Below are positions 8,247 through 16,399 of a DNA stretch of 64,000 nt, piece after piece. The stretch lies in contig NZ_BMMV01000012.1 in the NCBI RefSeq assembly GCF_014646115.1, positions 166,455 to 230,454 on the forward strand, given 5' to 3'. The translations under genes and the position numbers were made by a program. Under the pieces are notes generated by a model. That model ran no database searches and was not told the origin of the DNA. It saw only the letters and a program-made list of their open reading frames with translations. Positions within the stretch are counted from its first letter, which is position 1. Each line of letters opens with the position of its first letter. This DNA is from Streptomyces camponoticapitis (GTDB lineage Bacteria; Actinomycetota; Actinomycetes; Streptomycetales; Streptomycetaceae).

Positions 8247-11086
8247 ATCTAGTCGATGCCTATCTAGGTGCATTGAAGATGATGGAAAGCACCGGCCCAC
8301 GTCCTCTAGGCCAGACTGCCGCTTTCATTGCCGCGAGTCCCGCACTGGTGGCAGAGTCCGAGCTGCGCTCCCACTTGGCAGAAGCCAACCCGAACGACGA
8401 GTTGCGTCGTGCGCTGAGTCTGCGGCTGGCCACACTTGACCACCAGCCTGCGGGTGTCGCCTGGACGGAGGACACCGCCCCGAACACGCGTGAGCGCCGC
8501 GAGGTCGTGCTACGCACACTTGCTGTCGAGGAGGCGACCGCAGCCCTGCTGGGCGATCTCATCCCCATTGCCAACCTCGACGAGCCCATCGTCATAGCCG
8601 ACGATTGGACGCCCTGGTACACAGAGGACATCAAACGTAGCCGCGACTTCTACTGGCAGCACTACTCTGAGTCCCTCAAGGCCGCCCCACATTTGGATCC
8701 GAAGGAAATCCCTGCACTGGAGCAGGCCACGGATCGGGTTGTGGAGAGGCTGGCGAACCCGACCGCTACCAAGGCCTACCAGGCCAAGGGTCTCGTGGTG
8801 GGCTACGTCCAAAGCGGCAAGACCGCCAACTTCACCGGCGTAATCGCCAAGGCCATCGATGCCGGGTACCGGCTGATCATCGTCCTCAGCGGAACCACGG
8901 ACCTGCTTCGGACGCAGACACAACGCCGCTTGGACATGGAACTCGTCGGCCAAGAAAACATCCTCAGAGGCGTTAAGTCTAACGACGAAGCGGCATTGGA
9001 CGCCACGGATTACGTCAGGGGCGACCCGGACTGGGACCGCTTCGTCCAACACGGCGTGCGACCATCAGACGGGGGCGGTTCTGACCTCTATCGGCTGACG
9101 AAGAAGTCTTTCGACTACAAGAGCCTGGAACTTGGCATCTCCGCGTTGGACTTCATTAAGCGGGAACGGCGCCTACCCTTCTTCCACCCATCCAACCTAT
9201 TTGCTGGAGATACACGCCTGGCGGTAGTGAAGAAAAACGCCGGGGTCCTCAAAAAACTCGTCGCAGACCTCAATAAGATCACGACACGACTCGAAGAGGT
9301 CCCTACTCTGATCATTGACGATGAGTCCGATCAGGCCTCTGTCAACACCAGTAGGCCCAAGCCACTCTCCGCAGACGAGAAGAAGAAGCGCTCCGCCATC
9401 AACCGCCACATCGCGGAACTGTTGAAGATGCTGCCTAGAGCGCAGTACGTCGGATACACGGCGACTCCTTTCGCCAACGTATTCATCGATCCGAACGACG
9501 CCGAGGACATCTTTCCCAAGAACTTCCTAATCGCCCTGCCTCCAGGACCGAGCTACATGGGCGCGCGCGACTTCCACGATCTGTACCTGGATATCCCCCT
9601 CGAAGAACGCACCAAGGAGAACTCCGCCGAGAAGGCTCATGTACACATCGTCAATGAAGATGAGAAAAAGCAGGATGCCGATCTCCAGCACGCGCTTGAC
9701 ACATTCGTCCTCACTGGCGCGGTAAAGCTCTATAGAGAGAGCGTCAGCTGCGACATTTTCCGTCATCACACGATGCTCTACCACGTAGCGATGCAGAAGG
9801 ATACTCATCGCGAACAGCGGGAAAGGGTCAAGGAAATGTGGGACCGTTCCGGATACCGTTCCGCGTCATGTTTCGAACGACTGCGCGACATCTATGAAAA
9901 TGACATCTTGCCGGTTACAGGACGTCCAGACGGTGGTGTAGCGCCGTCAAAATTCGACGATCTCGTACCATTCATCGGGGACACGGTTAGCCGCATCGGA
10001 CGAACCGGGCATCCAGTCCTTGTAGTAAACAGCGACAAGATCCAGGGAGAAGAGCTCGACTTCGCGACAGATCCGCATGTCTGGAGGGTCCTTGTCGGAG
10101 GTAACAAGCTAGCCCGCGGTTTCACCGTCGAGGGTTTGACTATCTCCTATTACCTGCGTCAGTCCCGGCAAGCCGACACCATGATGCAAATGGGTCGTTG
10201 GTTCGGATATCGCACCGGCTACCGCGACCTGGTGCGCTTGTACACCACGCAAGCTCTGTACGACGAATTTGAGGATATTTGCCAGGACGAGGAGTTCTTC
10301 CGCGACGAACTACGCCAGTACGCTCCACTTGGAGCCGACGGTTTGCCGCAGATCACACCTAGTCAGATTCCCCCGCTCGTCGCCCAGCACCACCCGAAGA
10401 TCAAACCGACAGGGGCGAACAAAATGTACAACGCACGGGTGGAGCAACGGCGAACGCCGATGAAGGAACCGAGCAGTGGCTACCCCATCGTCTCCGACGA
10501 GACATCGCTCGACCAGAACACCAGAGAGTTCCTGCCGCTTCTCTCGTCTGCGGTTGCTAACCCGGAGGTGGTCGACTTGGAGGGGCGACCCGTCAGCGTC
10601 CTGAGCACACAGATGAGCAACGAGGACTTGGTCTCGATCCTGAGCCAACTCCAATGGGCTAAGGAGGATTCGTTCCGCCCCGACCTCAACTACCTTCGCC
10701 AGGCGAAACCCGACATGATCGCGGACTGGCATGTCGTTCTACCTCAGCTCAAGGGGCTGGACGCCCAGGTGACTATCGAAGGCGTCGGACCGCTCAGCGT
10801 CCACCGTCGCCGCGTCATCAATGGAAAGCTCCAGGCGAAGTCACAGCCGGCCGACCGATCCCTCATCCAGCCGATCGCGAACCGTCCAGGGTCCACCCGA
10901 GGCGGCATGCTGCTCTACCCCATGGTGCCCAGGGACGCTCCCGTGCAGGGAAAGTTGTCTGCCAGCAATGTGGTCATGGCCTTCACGCTCATCCTCCCTC
11001 AGGCCTCGGGAGCAACTGACGGAAAGCTGATTACCTGGACGACCAAGGATTCCTCGCTTCCCGGCTACGCTCTCGTCTCCCGGTGA
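8243..11086 (+). CDS. Z1-domain ATPase / helicase-like protein
   Basis: A 947-residue Z1 protein. Visible motor motifs are a Walker A, GYVQSGKT (187-194), the acidic box LIIDDESDQAS (~357), YVGYTATPFAN (~403), and the helicase-type segment LARGFTVEGL (~622) followed by MQMGRWFGYR (~647) with a candidate Arg finger. The start has GGAGGA 6 bases upstream and overlaps DUF4420 by 4 bp. In MORC-containing restriction systems Z1 proteins are thought to translocate or remodel DNA for the nuclease. It is the last gene of the run. Confidence 0.9.
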   Translation: MNLVDAYLGALKMMESTGPRPLGQTAAFIAASPALVAESELRSHLAEANPNDELRRALSLRLATLDHQPAGVAWTEDTAPNTRERREVVLRTLAVEEATAALLGDLIPIANLDEPIVIADDWTPWYTEDIKRSRDFYWQHYSESLKAAPHLDPKEIPALEQATDRVVERLANPTATKAYQAKGLVVGYVQSGKTANFTGVIAKAIDAGYRLIIVLSGTTDLLRTQTQRRLDMELVGQENILRGVKSNDEAALDATDYVRGDPDWDRFVQHGVRPSDGGGSDLYRLTKKSFDYKSLELGISALDFIKRERRLPFFHPSNLFAGDTRLAVVKKNAGVLKKLVADLNKITTRLEEVPTLIIDDESDQASVNTSRPKPLSADEKKKRSAINRHIAELLKMLPRAQYVGYTATPFANVFIDPNDAEDIFPKNFLIALPPGPSYMGARDFHDLYLDIPLEERTKENSAEKAHVHIVNEDEKKQDADLQHALDTFVLTGAVKLYRESVSCDIFRHHTMLYHVAMQKDTHREQRERVKEMWDRSGYRSASCFERLRDIYENDILPVTGRPDGGVAPSKFDDLVPFIGDTVSRIGRTGHPVLVVNSDKIQGEELDFATDPHVWRVLVGGNKLARGFTVEGLTISYYLRQSRQADTMMQMGRWFGYRTGYRDLVRLYTTQALYDEFEDICQDEEFFRDELRQYAPLGADGLPQITPSQIPPLVAQHHPKIKPTGANKMYNARVEQRRTPMKEPSSGYPIVSDETSLDQNTREFLPLLSSAVANPEVVDLEGRPVSVLSTQMSNEDLVSILSQLQWAKEDSFRPDLNYLRQAKPDMIADWHVVLPQLKGLDAQVTIEGVGPLSVHRRRVINGKLQAKSQPADRSLIQPIANRPGSTRGGMLLYPMVPRDAPVQGKLSASNVVMAFTLILPQASGATDGKLITWTTKDSSLPGYALVSR

Positions 11087-11514
11087 AGCAAACCCGCCCT
11101 AGGAAATTTATGAAGTCTGCAGGTCTCGGCCATACCACGGGCACCGCTTGCCGAGGCTTGCAGATGGGCATGATTGCACACCACTTCGCTGCCCATGCCA
11201 GCGACTTGGGCCGAGTGATGCGGTCCGGGAGCAGGCATTGGCGATCCGCGCCCGACATGCTGCAATGACAAGAGTGCCCGTCTCAGTTTCCGTCTCATTC
11301 AGCCGCGTTCATGGTCGTTCAGACGAGACCCACAGCCGTCCCGGCACTGGCAACCGGCTGATCCTGAACGCAGGTGAACGCCCCTGCACACAGCCCAACA
11401 CCCCACCAACAGACTTGGAAAGCTTGCGCTCTCGCGCAACGGGATGCGACTACAGTCAGTGTCAGAGACTGATGAGATCGTGCGGGGATGGACTCGTTAT
11501 CTGATCTCCCCTAG
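11087..11514. other. Gene-free stretch with integrase-arm-like repeats
   Basis: No convincing gene is seen in these 428 bp. At 11277-11322 there are two CGTCTCA direct repeats (11278 and 11291) and two CGTTCA repeats (11306 and 11317), followed by GACGAGAC. Similar short GTCTCA/CGTTCA arrays occur next to the attachment sites of tyrosine-integrase elements in Streptomyces, so this may be an arm-site remnant. That comparison is from memory. Confidence 0.4.
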
Positions 11515-11821
11515 TTGGTGGCGCCGGAGCAGGCCGTCATCGCTCACTACCGCCTGAGCGGCGATGAGTACGGCTCACAGGCTGAGCGTGGAGCGATCTT
11601 CGAAGCCTCGCGGGTGATGTCGGCGGCGGTTGAGAAATGGGGAGTCGGCGAGGTCGACGGGAACGAATTCGGTGCCGGCGAGGTCCCGGTGTACGGCTAC
11701 GGTCCGGATGCAAGGCGCCTTCAACGTCATAGAGCCGATTCTTCGTAGCCTACCGATGCGGTCAGCCCACCTCGTGTTGCGCCGGGGGAGTCCGGAGACG
11801 GAATCCCGCGTGAATCTGTGA
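11515..11821 (+). pseudogene. Frameshifted small hypothetical protein gene
   Basis: The first frame gives HYRLSGDEYGSQAERGAI and continues to VYGYGPDA. It then leaves register, and the +2 frame continues FNVIEPILRSLPMRSAHLVL to a stop at 11819-11821. The junction is near 11712-11730, consistent with loss of about two bases between Arg-Leu and Phe. The combined product (~100 residues, ending in a GPDA..LF..VEPILR-like pattern) resembles a common small Streptomyces protein of unknown function. It lies in the decayed flank of the element. Confidence 0.6.
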
Positions 11822-12246
11822 TTGCGGTACAGCAGCGAAGTACGGCAACCCCAGCAACCAACACCATCGCAACGCACTCGTACGGCCCTGGTGCGGCTGG
11901 CATGACCGCAAGTGCCGACCTGGCTAGAGCTACGGATCAGAAGGTCGGACGTCCAGGCTGTGTCCCGATGAGTGTCTAACTGCGTGACAACGCCAACGAA
12001 CACCGGCGGACGACCGCAGACGTCTGCGGATCATCAGCGCAGGCGAAAACCACCGCAGCCCAAGGCGCCGCCCCCACCCAAGTTGCTTCGGGACGAAGAA
12101 GTCATAGGTTCAAATCCCGGCCCCGACTGCAGAAGCAGCAACTCGGAGGGCCACCTTGGGGGCCCGGCTCGGAGGGTGGTCTCCTGCCTCTCCACCGTGG
12201 GGCTCTCGCCTGGGTTCAGGTGCCGTGCTCGGTGGGTCGCCCGGTG
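11822..12246. other. Boundary region containing the tRNA-Pro remnant
   Basis: No gene is supported here. The only clear structure is the tRNA-Pro 3'-half copy at 12087-12126. It sits inside an imperfect inverted repeat, AGTTGCTTC (12081-12089) and GAAGCAGCAACT (12132-12143). To the right the sequence runs into the 3' end of the DUF4185 gene. Confidence 0.5.
12087..12126 (+). repeat. Decayed 3' half of tRNA-Pro(CGG): attachment-site remnant
   Basis: TTCGGGA matches the anticodon loop of tRNA-Pro(CGG), and CGAAG is its 3' anticodon stem strand. GGTTCAAATCC is a T-arm, and CCCCGAC matches the 3' acceptor strand. There is no 5' half, and the T-stem and acceptor differ from a functional gene by several changes. 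A copy starting exactly at the anticodon loop is what integration of a tyrosine-recombinase element into tRNA-Pro leaves at its far end (pSAM2-type elements use tRNA-Pro). I read it as the right att site of the element holding the island to its left. Confidence 0.7.
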
Positions 12247-13395
12247 TCAGGCTGGGATGTTGTCGAACTGGCGTACCCGGTACGGGTGGCCCGGCGTGCC
12301 GTTCCATTGGGAGACCAGCAGGGTCAGGGAGGTCGGGCTCGGGCTGGCCGGGTGGATGTAGCCGCCGTAGAGGTTGGGGACCGTCAAGGCCGTGATCCGG
12401 GGGACGGGGATGCTCCAGGCGGCGTCGGGGCGGGAGGCCGTGCGGGTGCAGATCGCTCCCAGGGTGACGTCGAAGTAGCTCATGCAGTAGGTGCCGTTGA
12501 TCCGCTTGACGGAGAACTCGCCGGTGTGGTGGCCGGTGAGGATCACCGATGGCGGCGCCGCGGTGGTCCACTGCCAGGAGCCGTTGAGGTAGGCCCAGTT
12601 CTGCTGGGCGCCGAAGTCGCCGGCGCGGAAGTCGGCCGGCTGGATGCGGAACAGCTGGATGGCTCCGCCGTCGGCCGTGTTCCGGTGGGTGCCGTTCCAG
12701 CGCTTGGAGAAGATGTAGAGCCAGCCGTCGGGGTCGATGCCGGCGAACGACCACATGCCGTAGAGGGACTGGTTCGCTCCCTGGGTGTCGCCGGGCCAGT
12801 GGTGGCCGTAGTCGTGCCAGGTCACCCCGTAGTCGTCGGAGTAGGCGACGCCGGACATCAGAGAGCCGTCGTAGCCGGCCGGCGGTGTCCATGTGGCCAC
12901 CGACGTGTAGTGGATGTATGTCCGGCCGCCGAACTCGACGCAGTCGTTGGGGATGCGGCTCACCTCGTGGCCGTGCCCGTTGTCCGTGTCGTGCCGGTAG
13001 TTGAACAGCTGGCCGGCCCGGCCCTCGGTCGGCATCGCCCAGGTGAACGAGATCGGTGTCGCCCCGGAGGCGTCGAAGCTCGCCTGGTTCAGCATCACCG
13101 GGGAGCCGAGGTAGTCGCCGCCCTGCTGCGGGCCCGTCCACGCGTCGCCGAAGACGTAGCCCCAACTGCCGTCGTGCTCGCGGTAGTAGGGGATGGCGAG
13201 GTCGCCGGAGCCCAGTCCCTGCCGACTGGCCGAGTCGCCGGGCTGCTCGCACAGCAGCGTGCCGTTCTGGCCGGCGGCGACGGCGGCGACGGCGGGCGTG
13301 GCGGGCGTGGCGCCGAGCCCTCCCGCTCCGGTGAGCGAGAGGCCGATACCGGCCCTGAGCAGGGAGCGTCGGCTCGGGCGAAAGGAAAAGGACAT
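12247..13395 (-). CDS. Tat-exported DUF4185 protein (possible glycoside hydrolase)
   Basis: A 382-residue secreted protein. The N-terminus has a twin-arginine signal (SRRSLLRAGIGLSL) with Ala-rich cleavage around residue 40. The rest fits DUF4185, a beta-propeller-like fold with repeats such as WGYVFGDAW and DGWLYIFSKRW. Some DUF4185 proteins of mycobacteria are endo-D-arabinanases (GH183), so polysaccharide cleavage is possible; substrate and activity are not shown here. A GGAGG lies about 12 bases before the ATG. It is the first intact gene outside the putative element. Confidence 0.8.
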   Translation of the reverse strand: MSFSFRPSRRSLLRAGIGLSLTGAGGLGATPATPAVAAVAAGQNGTLLCEQPGDSASRQGLGSGDLAIPYYREHDGSWGYVFGDAWTGPQQGGDYLGSPVMLNQASFDASGATPISFTWAMPTEGRAGQLFNYRHDTDNGHGHEVSRIPNDCVEFGGRTYIHYTSVATWTPPAGYDGSLMSGVAYSDDYGVTWHDYGHHWPGDTQGANQSLYGMWSFAGIDPDGWLYIFSKRWNGTHRNTADGGAIQLFRIQPADFRAGDFGAQQNWAYLNGSWQWTTAAPPSVILTGHHTGEFSVKRINGTYCMSYFDVTLGAICTRTASRPDAAWSIPVPRITALTVPNLYGGYIHPASPSPTSLTLLVSQWNGTPGHPYRVRQFDNIPA

Positions 13396-13499
13396 GAGTC
13401 GGTCAAGCCTCCGGGTCGGTGTTCATGGGTGAAACTCCAGCTCGGTGTTCTCGGTGTTCTCGTTCTCGGGGTACGTCGGCTCGGTGGCCTCCGGTGCGG

Positions 13500-14018
13500 T
13501 CAGGGCTGCCTGACGGAGCTGGAACCGCATAAGTCGCAGAGGGCGACGACGCCCGTGCAGCTGTACGTCATCTGGCCCTGGGAGACGCTGTGCGTGGTCT
13601 TCTTCTCCCGGAGGTTCGTATTGCCGCACATCCCGCAGGGTCCGGCGGCCGGGACACCCCAGGGCCTGGACGGTTCCAACCGCAGGGCCGTCGGGACAAT
13701 CAGCACCGCGCAGAGGCCGGCGAGGCCGAACCCGATTCCGCGCGCGGCGGAGTTGCCGGACTCGCGGCGGTCGGCCATCTCCTCGTACGAGAAGGATCCG
13801 CCCCCGCCGCGGCTGGAAATGATCAGGCATGTGTCGTCGCGCTTCATGGTCTCGCCGTCGCAGGTCGGCGCCTCGTTCGGGTCCCCTCCGACCGTCAGGG
13901 CCAGCAGCAGCCCGAGGCCGCCCGCCGCCACCAGCCCGATCAGTGCGGTCATCCGGCTGCGTCCGCTCCGCCGGCGTTCGCGCTCGGCCCTGGCCTTGTC
14001 GATCAGTGTGTTCGCCAT
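13500..14018 (-). CDS. Membrane protein with C-terminal zinc-ribbon-like cysteines
   Basis: 172 residues from the ATG at 14018; a GTG 21 bases upstream is possible. A basic N-terminus is followed by a membrane segment (about residues 23-43, TALIGLVAAGGLGLLLAL) and a second near 93-112. The C-terminus has CGMCGN and CDLCGS, two CxxC knuckles typical of a zinc ribbon, plus a third Cys. I do not recognise the family. It heads a run of minus-strand genes for small membrane proteins. Confidence 0.65.
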   Translation of the reverse strand: MANTLIDKARAERERRRSGRSRMTALIGLVAAGGLGLLLALTVGGDPNEAPTCDGETMKRDDTCLIISSRGGGGSFSYEEMADRRESGNSAARGIGFGLAGLCAVLIVPTALRLEPSRPWGVPAAGPCGMCGNTNLREKKTTHSVSQGQMTYSCTGVVALCDLCGSSSVRQP

Positions 14019-14076
14019 GTCCCCACCCAGCGCTACCACGTGATTCTCCTTCTTCCGGCCGTTGTACGTGTCGTCA

Positions 14077-14301
14077 TCACCGGGCGGCGATGATCATGAT
14101 CAGGAGCATGATTCCCAGGGCGATGAGGCATCCGCCGGCGCCGGAGGAGGACCCCTCGCGGAACTCGACCATCCCGCCGGGGACGACCCTCGGATGCCTT
14201 CGGTCGTAGTGGGCCTCGGTCGCGTGCCAACCCCGGGATTCGCTCCCCCAGGCGGTGCGGTGCCCGCACTCGCCGCACCGGTATCGGTAGCTGTCGGCCA
14301 C
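14077..14301 (-). CDS. Small zinc-finger-like membrane protein
   Basis: 74 residues. GTG 14301 is chosen because GAAGGAG lies 6-8 bases upstream; a longer frame has no such site. YRCGECGHRTAW and the following histidines (W-H-A-T-E-A-H) resemble a C2H2-like metal site. The C-terminus is a single membrane helix (CLIALGIMLLIMIIA). Function unknown. Confidence 0.65.
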   Translation of the reverse strand: MADSYRYRCGECGHRTAWGSESRGWHATEAHYDRRHPRVVPGGMVEFREGSSSGAGGCLIALGIMLLIMIIAAR

Positions 14302-14374
14302 GCCTGTCTCCTTCCGTGCTCGGTGAGTTGCCTGTGGCCGCCCGCATCCCCGCTGCGGCCTTACGCCACTTACG

Positions 14375-15073
14375 TCAGTAGTAGTCGTCCTCCTCGGCAC
14401 CGGCCAGGTGTTCGGCGAGGGCGCGGAAGACACAGAGGTTCGGGATTCCGGACCCGGCCGTGCCCCACACCTGCCACCGCCCGGCGGCGCGGACGGCGAC
14501 GGAGCCGTTGAGGATCTCGATCCGCTGAACTCGCGCCCATCGCAGGGACGTCCGCCGGGAGCCGATCTCGTCAGCGGTGATCCATACGGGGCCGAAGACG
14601 AGCCGCTCTCCCCGCTCCAGGGCGGCCAGGGCCGGCGGCATCTGCGCGTCGGTGACGGCCCGGCGGATCACGGGCCCCCACACCTCCGGGAGGCCGAAGT
14701 CGCCGCAGCGCAGCACGATCTGCTCTCCGTCGACGTCGTCGAGCACATGGGCGCGGGTGATGCCTCTCGGGGACGGCACCCTGCGCCGCCGCACCACCGT
14801 GGTGTCGTAGCGGATGACATGGATCCGACCGCCGACGGCGAGCGTCAACCCGTGCTCGTACAGGTCCAGCCGTGCCCCGGGTCTCATTCCCCTCCCGCCG
14901 ACGGACCGCAGGAGGCGGCGCGCGCCCGCGGCGGCGGCCCGCCAGAAACCGGGGGTGGTGCGCGGGGCCTGATAGGTGGCGCGTCGTCTGCCGAGGCGTG
15001 CCAGACCGGCGGCCGCGGAGATCCGGGCCAGCAGCAACTCCTCCTCGCGGCCACGCGAGTTCCCCTCTCTCAC
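14375..15073 (-). CDS. DUF6585-like hypothetical protein
   Basis: 232 residues from GTG 15073, which overlaps the stop of the SARP gene (GTGA). Recognisable segments are LDLYEHGLTLAVGGRIHVIRY and VVRRRRV, which resemble the DUF6585 family of Streptomyces (assignment from memory). The tight coupling to the SARP regulator suggests they act together. No catalytic motif is visible. Confidence 0.65.
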   Translation of the reverse strand: MREGNSRGREEELLLARISAAAGLARLGRRRATYQAPRTTPGFWRAAAAGARRLLRSVGGRGMRPGARLDLYEHGLTLAVGGRIHVIRYDTTVVRRRRVPSPRGITRAHVLDDVDGEQIVLRCGDFGLPEVWGPVIRRAVTDAQMPPALAALERGERLVFGPVWITADEIGSRRTSLRWARVQRIEILNGSVAVRAAGRWQVWGTAGSGIPNLCVFRALAEHLAGAEEDDYY

Positions 15074-16188
15074 GCCGCACCCGCCCGACCGGCGCAGGCG
15101 CCTTCCTCGCGCAGGACGGCCCACCGTGCCCGCAGCAGCGGTTCGCCGGGCGCCACCCCCAGTTCGTCGGCGAGCCGCCGGCCGGCCCGGTCGAAGACGG
15201 CCAGCGCCTCTGCCCGCCGGCCGCCGCGCCGCAGCGCGTGCATGAGCGTCGCGGCGACCGGTTCGTTCAGCGGCTCCTCCTGGGCCAGGGCGGACAGTTC
15301 GGTGATCGCCTCGATGCCCCGGCCGAGCCTCAGCTGCCAGTCCGCCTTCCGCCGCGCCAGGGCGACCCTGCGCTCGGCGAGCCGCAGGCGCTCCAACTCG
15401 GCCAGGCAGCCGGGCAGTCCGGCCGGCGGCTCGCCGCGGAACAGCTCCAGAGCGCGAGCGCACAGCCGCACCGCCTCGGACAGGTCACCGGTGCGCTCGG
15501 CCTCCCCGGCCGCGGTGACGAGGTCCTCCATGCACAGCACGTCCAGCTCGGCGACACCACGGACCAGTCCGTACCCGTACCGGTCGCGCCTGATCACCGG
15601 GTCCGGGCACCCTCCGAGACGCAGGCTCTTGCGCAGCCGGTACACGTAGACCGGTACGACGTTGCCGTCCGGCTGCTCCGTTCCCCATACGCCGTCGAGG
15701 AGTTGCCGCCTGCTGACCGTACGGTCCGGGCTCAGCACCAGCGCCGCGAGTACGGCCTGCTGCCGTACCGGGCCGATGTCCACGGGCTGCTCCGCGAGCC
15801 ATGCGCGTAACGGGCCGAGTACCGAGATCCGAAGCCGGGGACCGGGCGCGGGGCCCGTCCGTTGGCGGACGGTGGTCCCCTGCCGGGCGCAGATCCGCGG
15901 AGCCGCCGGCCGGCCGCGCGGGCCCTGTCCGGGCCGGACCAGACCGCAGTCGAAGGCGTACACGATGGCGGCGGCCCGGTCCCGCAGCCCCAGCTTCACC
16001 AGGACCCGCCCCAACCGCCCCGCCACCACACGCTCGTTCAGGGTGAGGGCGTCGGCGATCTCGGCGTCCCCCAGGCCGCATCCGAGCGCGTGGAGCACTT
16101 CGCGCTCCTGGGCGGTGAGGACCGTGACGCCCGGGTGCCCCTGGGGCGCGGTCGTCGTCTGCCCCTGGGCTGCGGTCGTCGTCGGCAT
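15070..16188 (-). CDS. LuxR-HTH / SARP fusion transcriptional regulator
   Basis: 372 residues. Residues ~20-90 form a LuxR/GerE helix-turn-helix (LTAQEREVLHALGCGLGDAE, then LVKLGLRDRAAA). Residues ~120-190 are an OmpR-like winged helix (RLRISVLGPLRAW, SRRQLLDGVWG, VYVYRLRKSL), followed by a bacterial transcriptional activation domain. SARP proteins activate secondary-metabolite genes, but there is no biosynthetic cluster here. The unusual feature is the extra N-terminal LuxR HTH. ATG 16188 is preferred over the upstream TTG. It diverges from the HTH-NACHT gene. Confidence 0.85.
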   Translation of the reverse strand: MPTTTAAQGQTTTAPQGHPGVTVLTAQEREVLHALGCGLGDAEIADALTLNERVVAGRLGRVLVKLGLRDRAAAIVYAFDCGLVRPGQGPRGRPAAPRICARQGTTVRQRTGPAPGPRLRISVLGPLRAWLAEQPVDIGPVRQQAVLAALVLSPDRTVSRRQLLDGVWGTEQPDGNVVPVYVYRLRKSLRLGGCPDPVIRRDRYGYGLVRGVAELDVLCMEDLVTAAGEAERTGDLSEAVRLCARALELFRGEPPAGLPGCLAELERLRLAERRVALARRKADWQLRLGRGIEAITELSALAQEEPLNEPVAATLMHALRRGGRRAEALAVFDRAGRRLADELGVAPGEPLLRARWAVLREEGACAGRAGAA

Positions 16189-16295
16189 GGCGGTTTCCCC
16201 GTTCTCCGGACCGGTCGCTCCACTCGGGCCGGTCGATCGCGTCGATGCCGTCAAAGCTGGCCGACGTGGAGGAAACGTGGACAGCGCATTGAAGC

Positions 16296-16314
16296 GGTCA
16301 TATGTGACCGGTCA
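16296..16314. promoter_or_regulatory. Triple half-site operator (GGTCA/TGACC)
   Basis: GGTCA-TATG-TGACC (16296-16309) overlaps TGACCGGTCA (16305-16314), giving three alternating half-sites. It lies in the 211-bp gap between the SARP and NACHT starts. A dimeric regulator could bind here; the XRE domain of the NACHT protein and the SARP protein are both candidates. Confidence 0.45.
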
Positions 16315-16399
16315 CCGCGCTAAAGTCCCCCACCTGCGGAAAGACACCAACTACGTCACCAACTCTGAGGCGACGACTCACGGGGAAGGGCCTTGCCTT

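Noticed and set aside
12087..12126. Functional tRNA gene
   Set aside because: Only the 3' half is present, with mismatches in the T-stem and acceptor. It is a remnant.
12220..14043. 607-codon plus-strand ORF
   Set aside because: It lies antisense to the DUF4185 and membrane protein genes, both of which have signal peptides, ribosome sites and family motifs.
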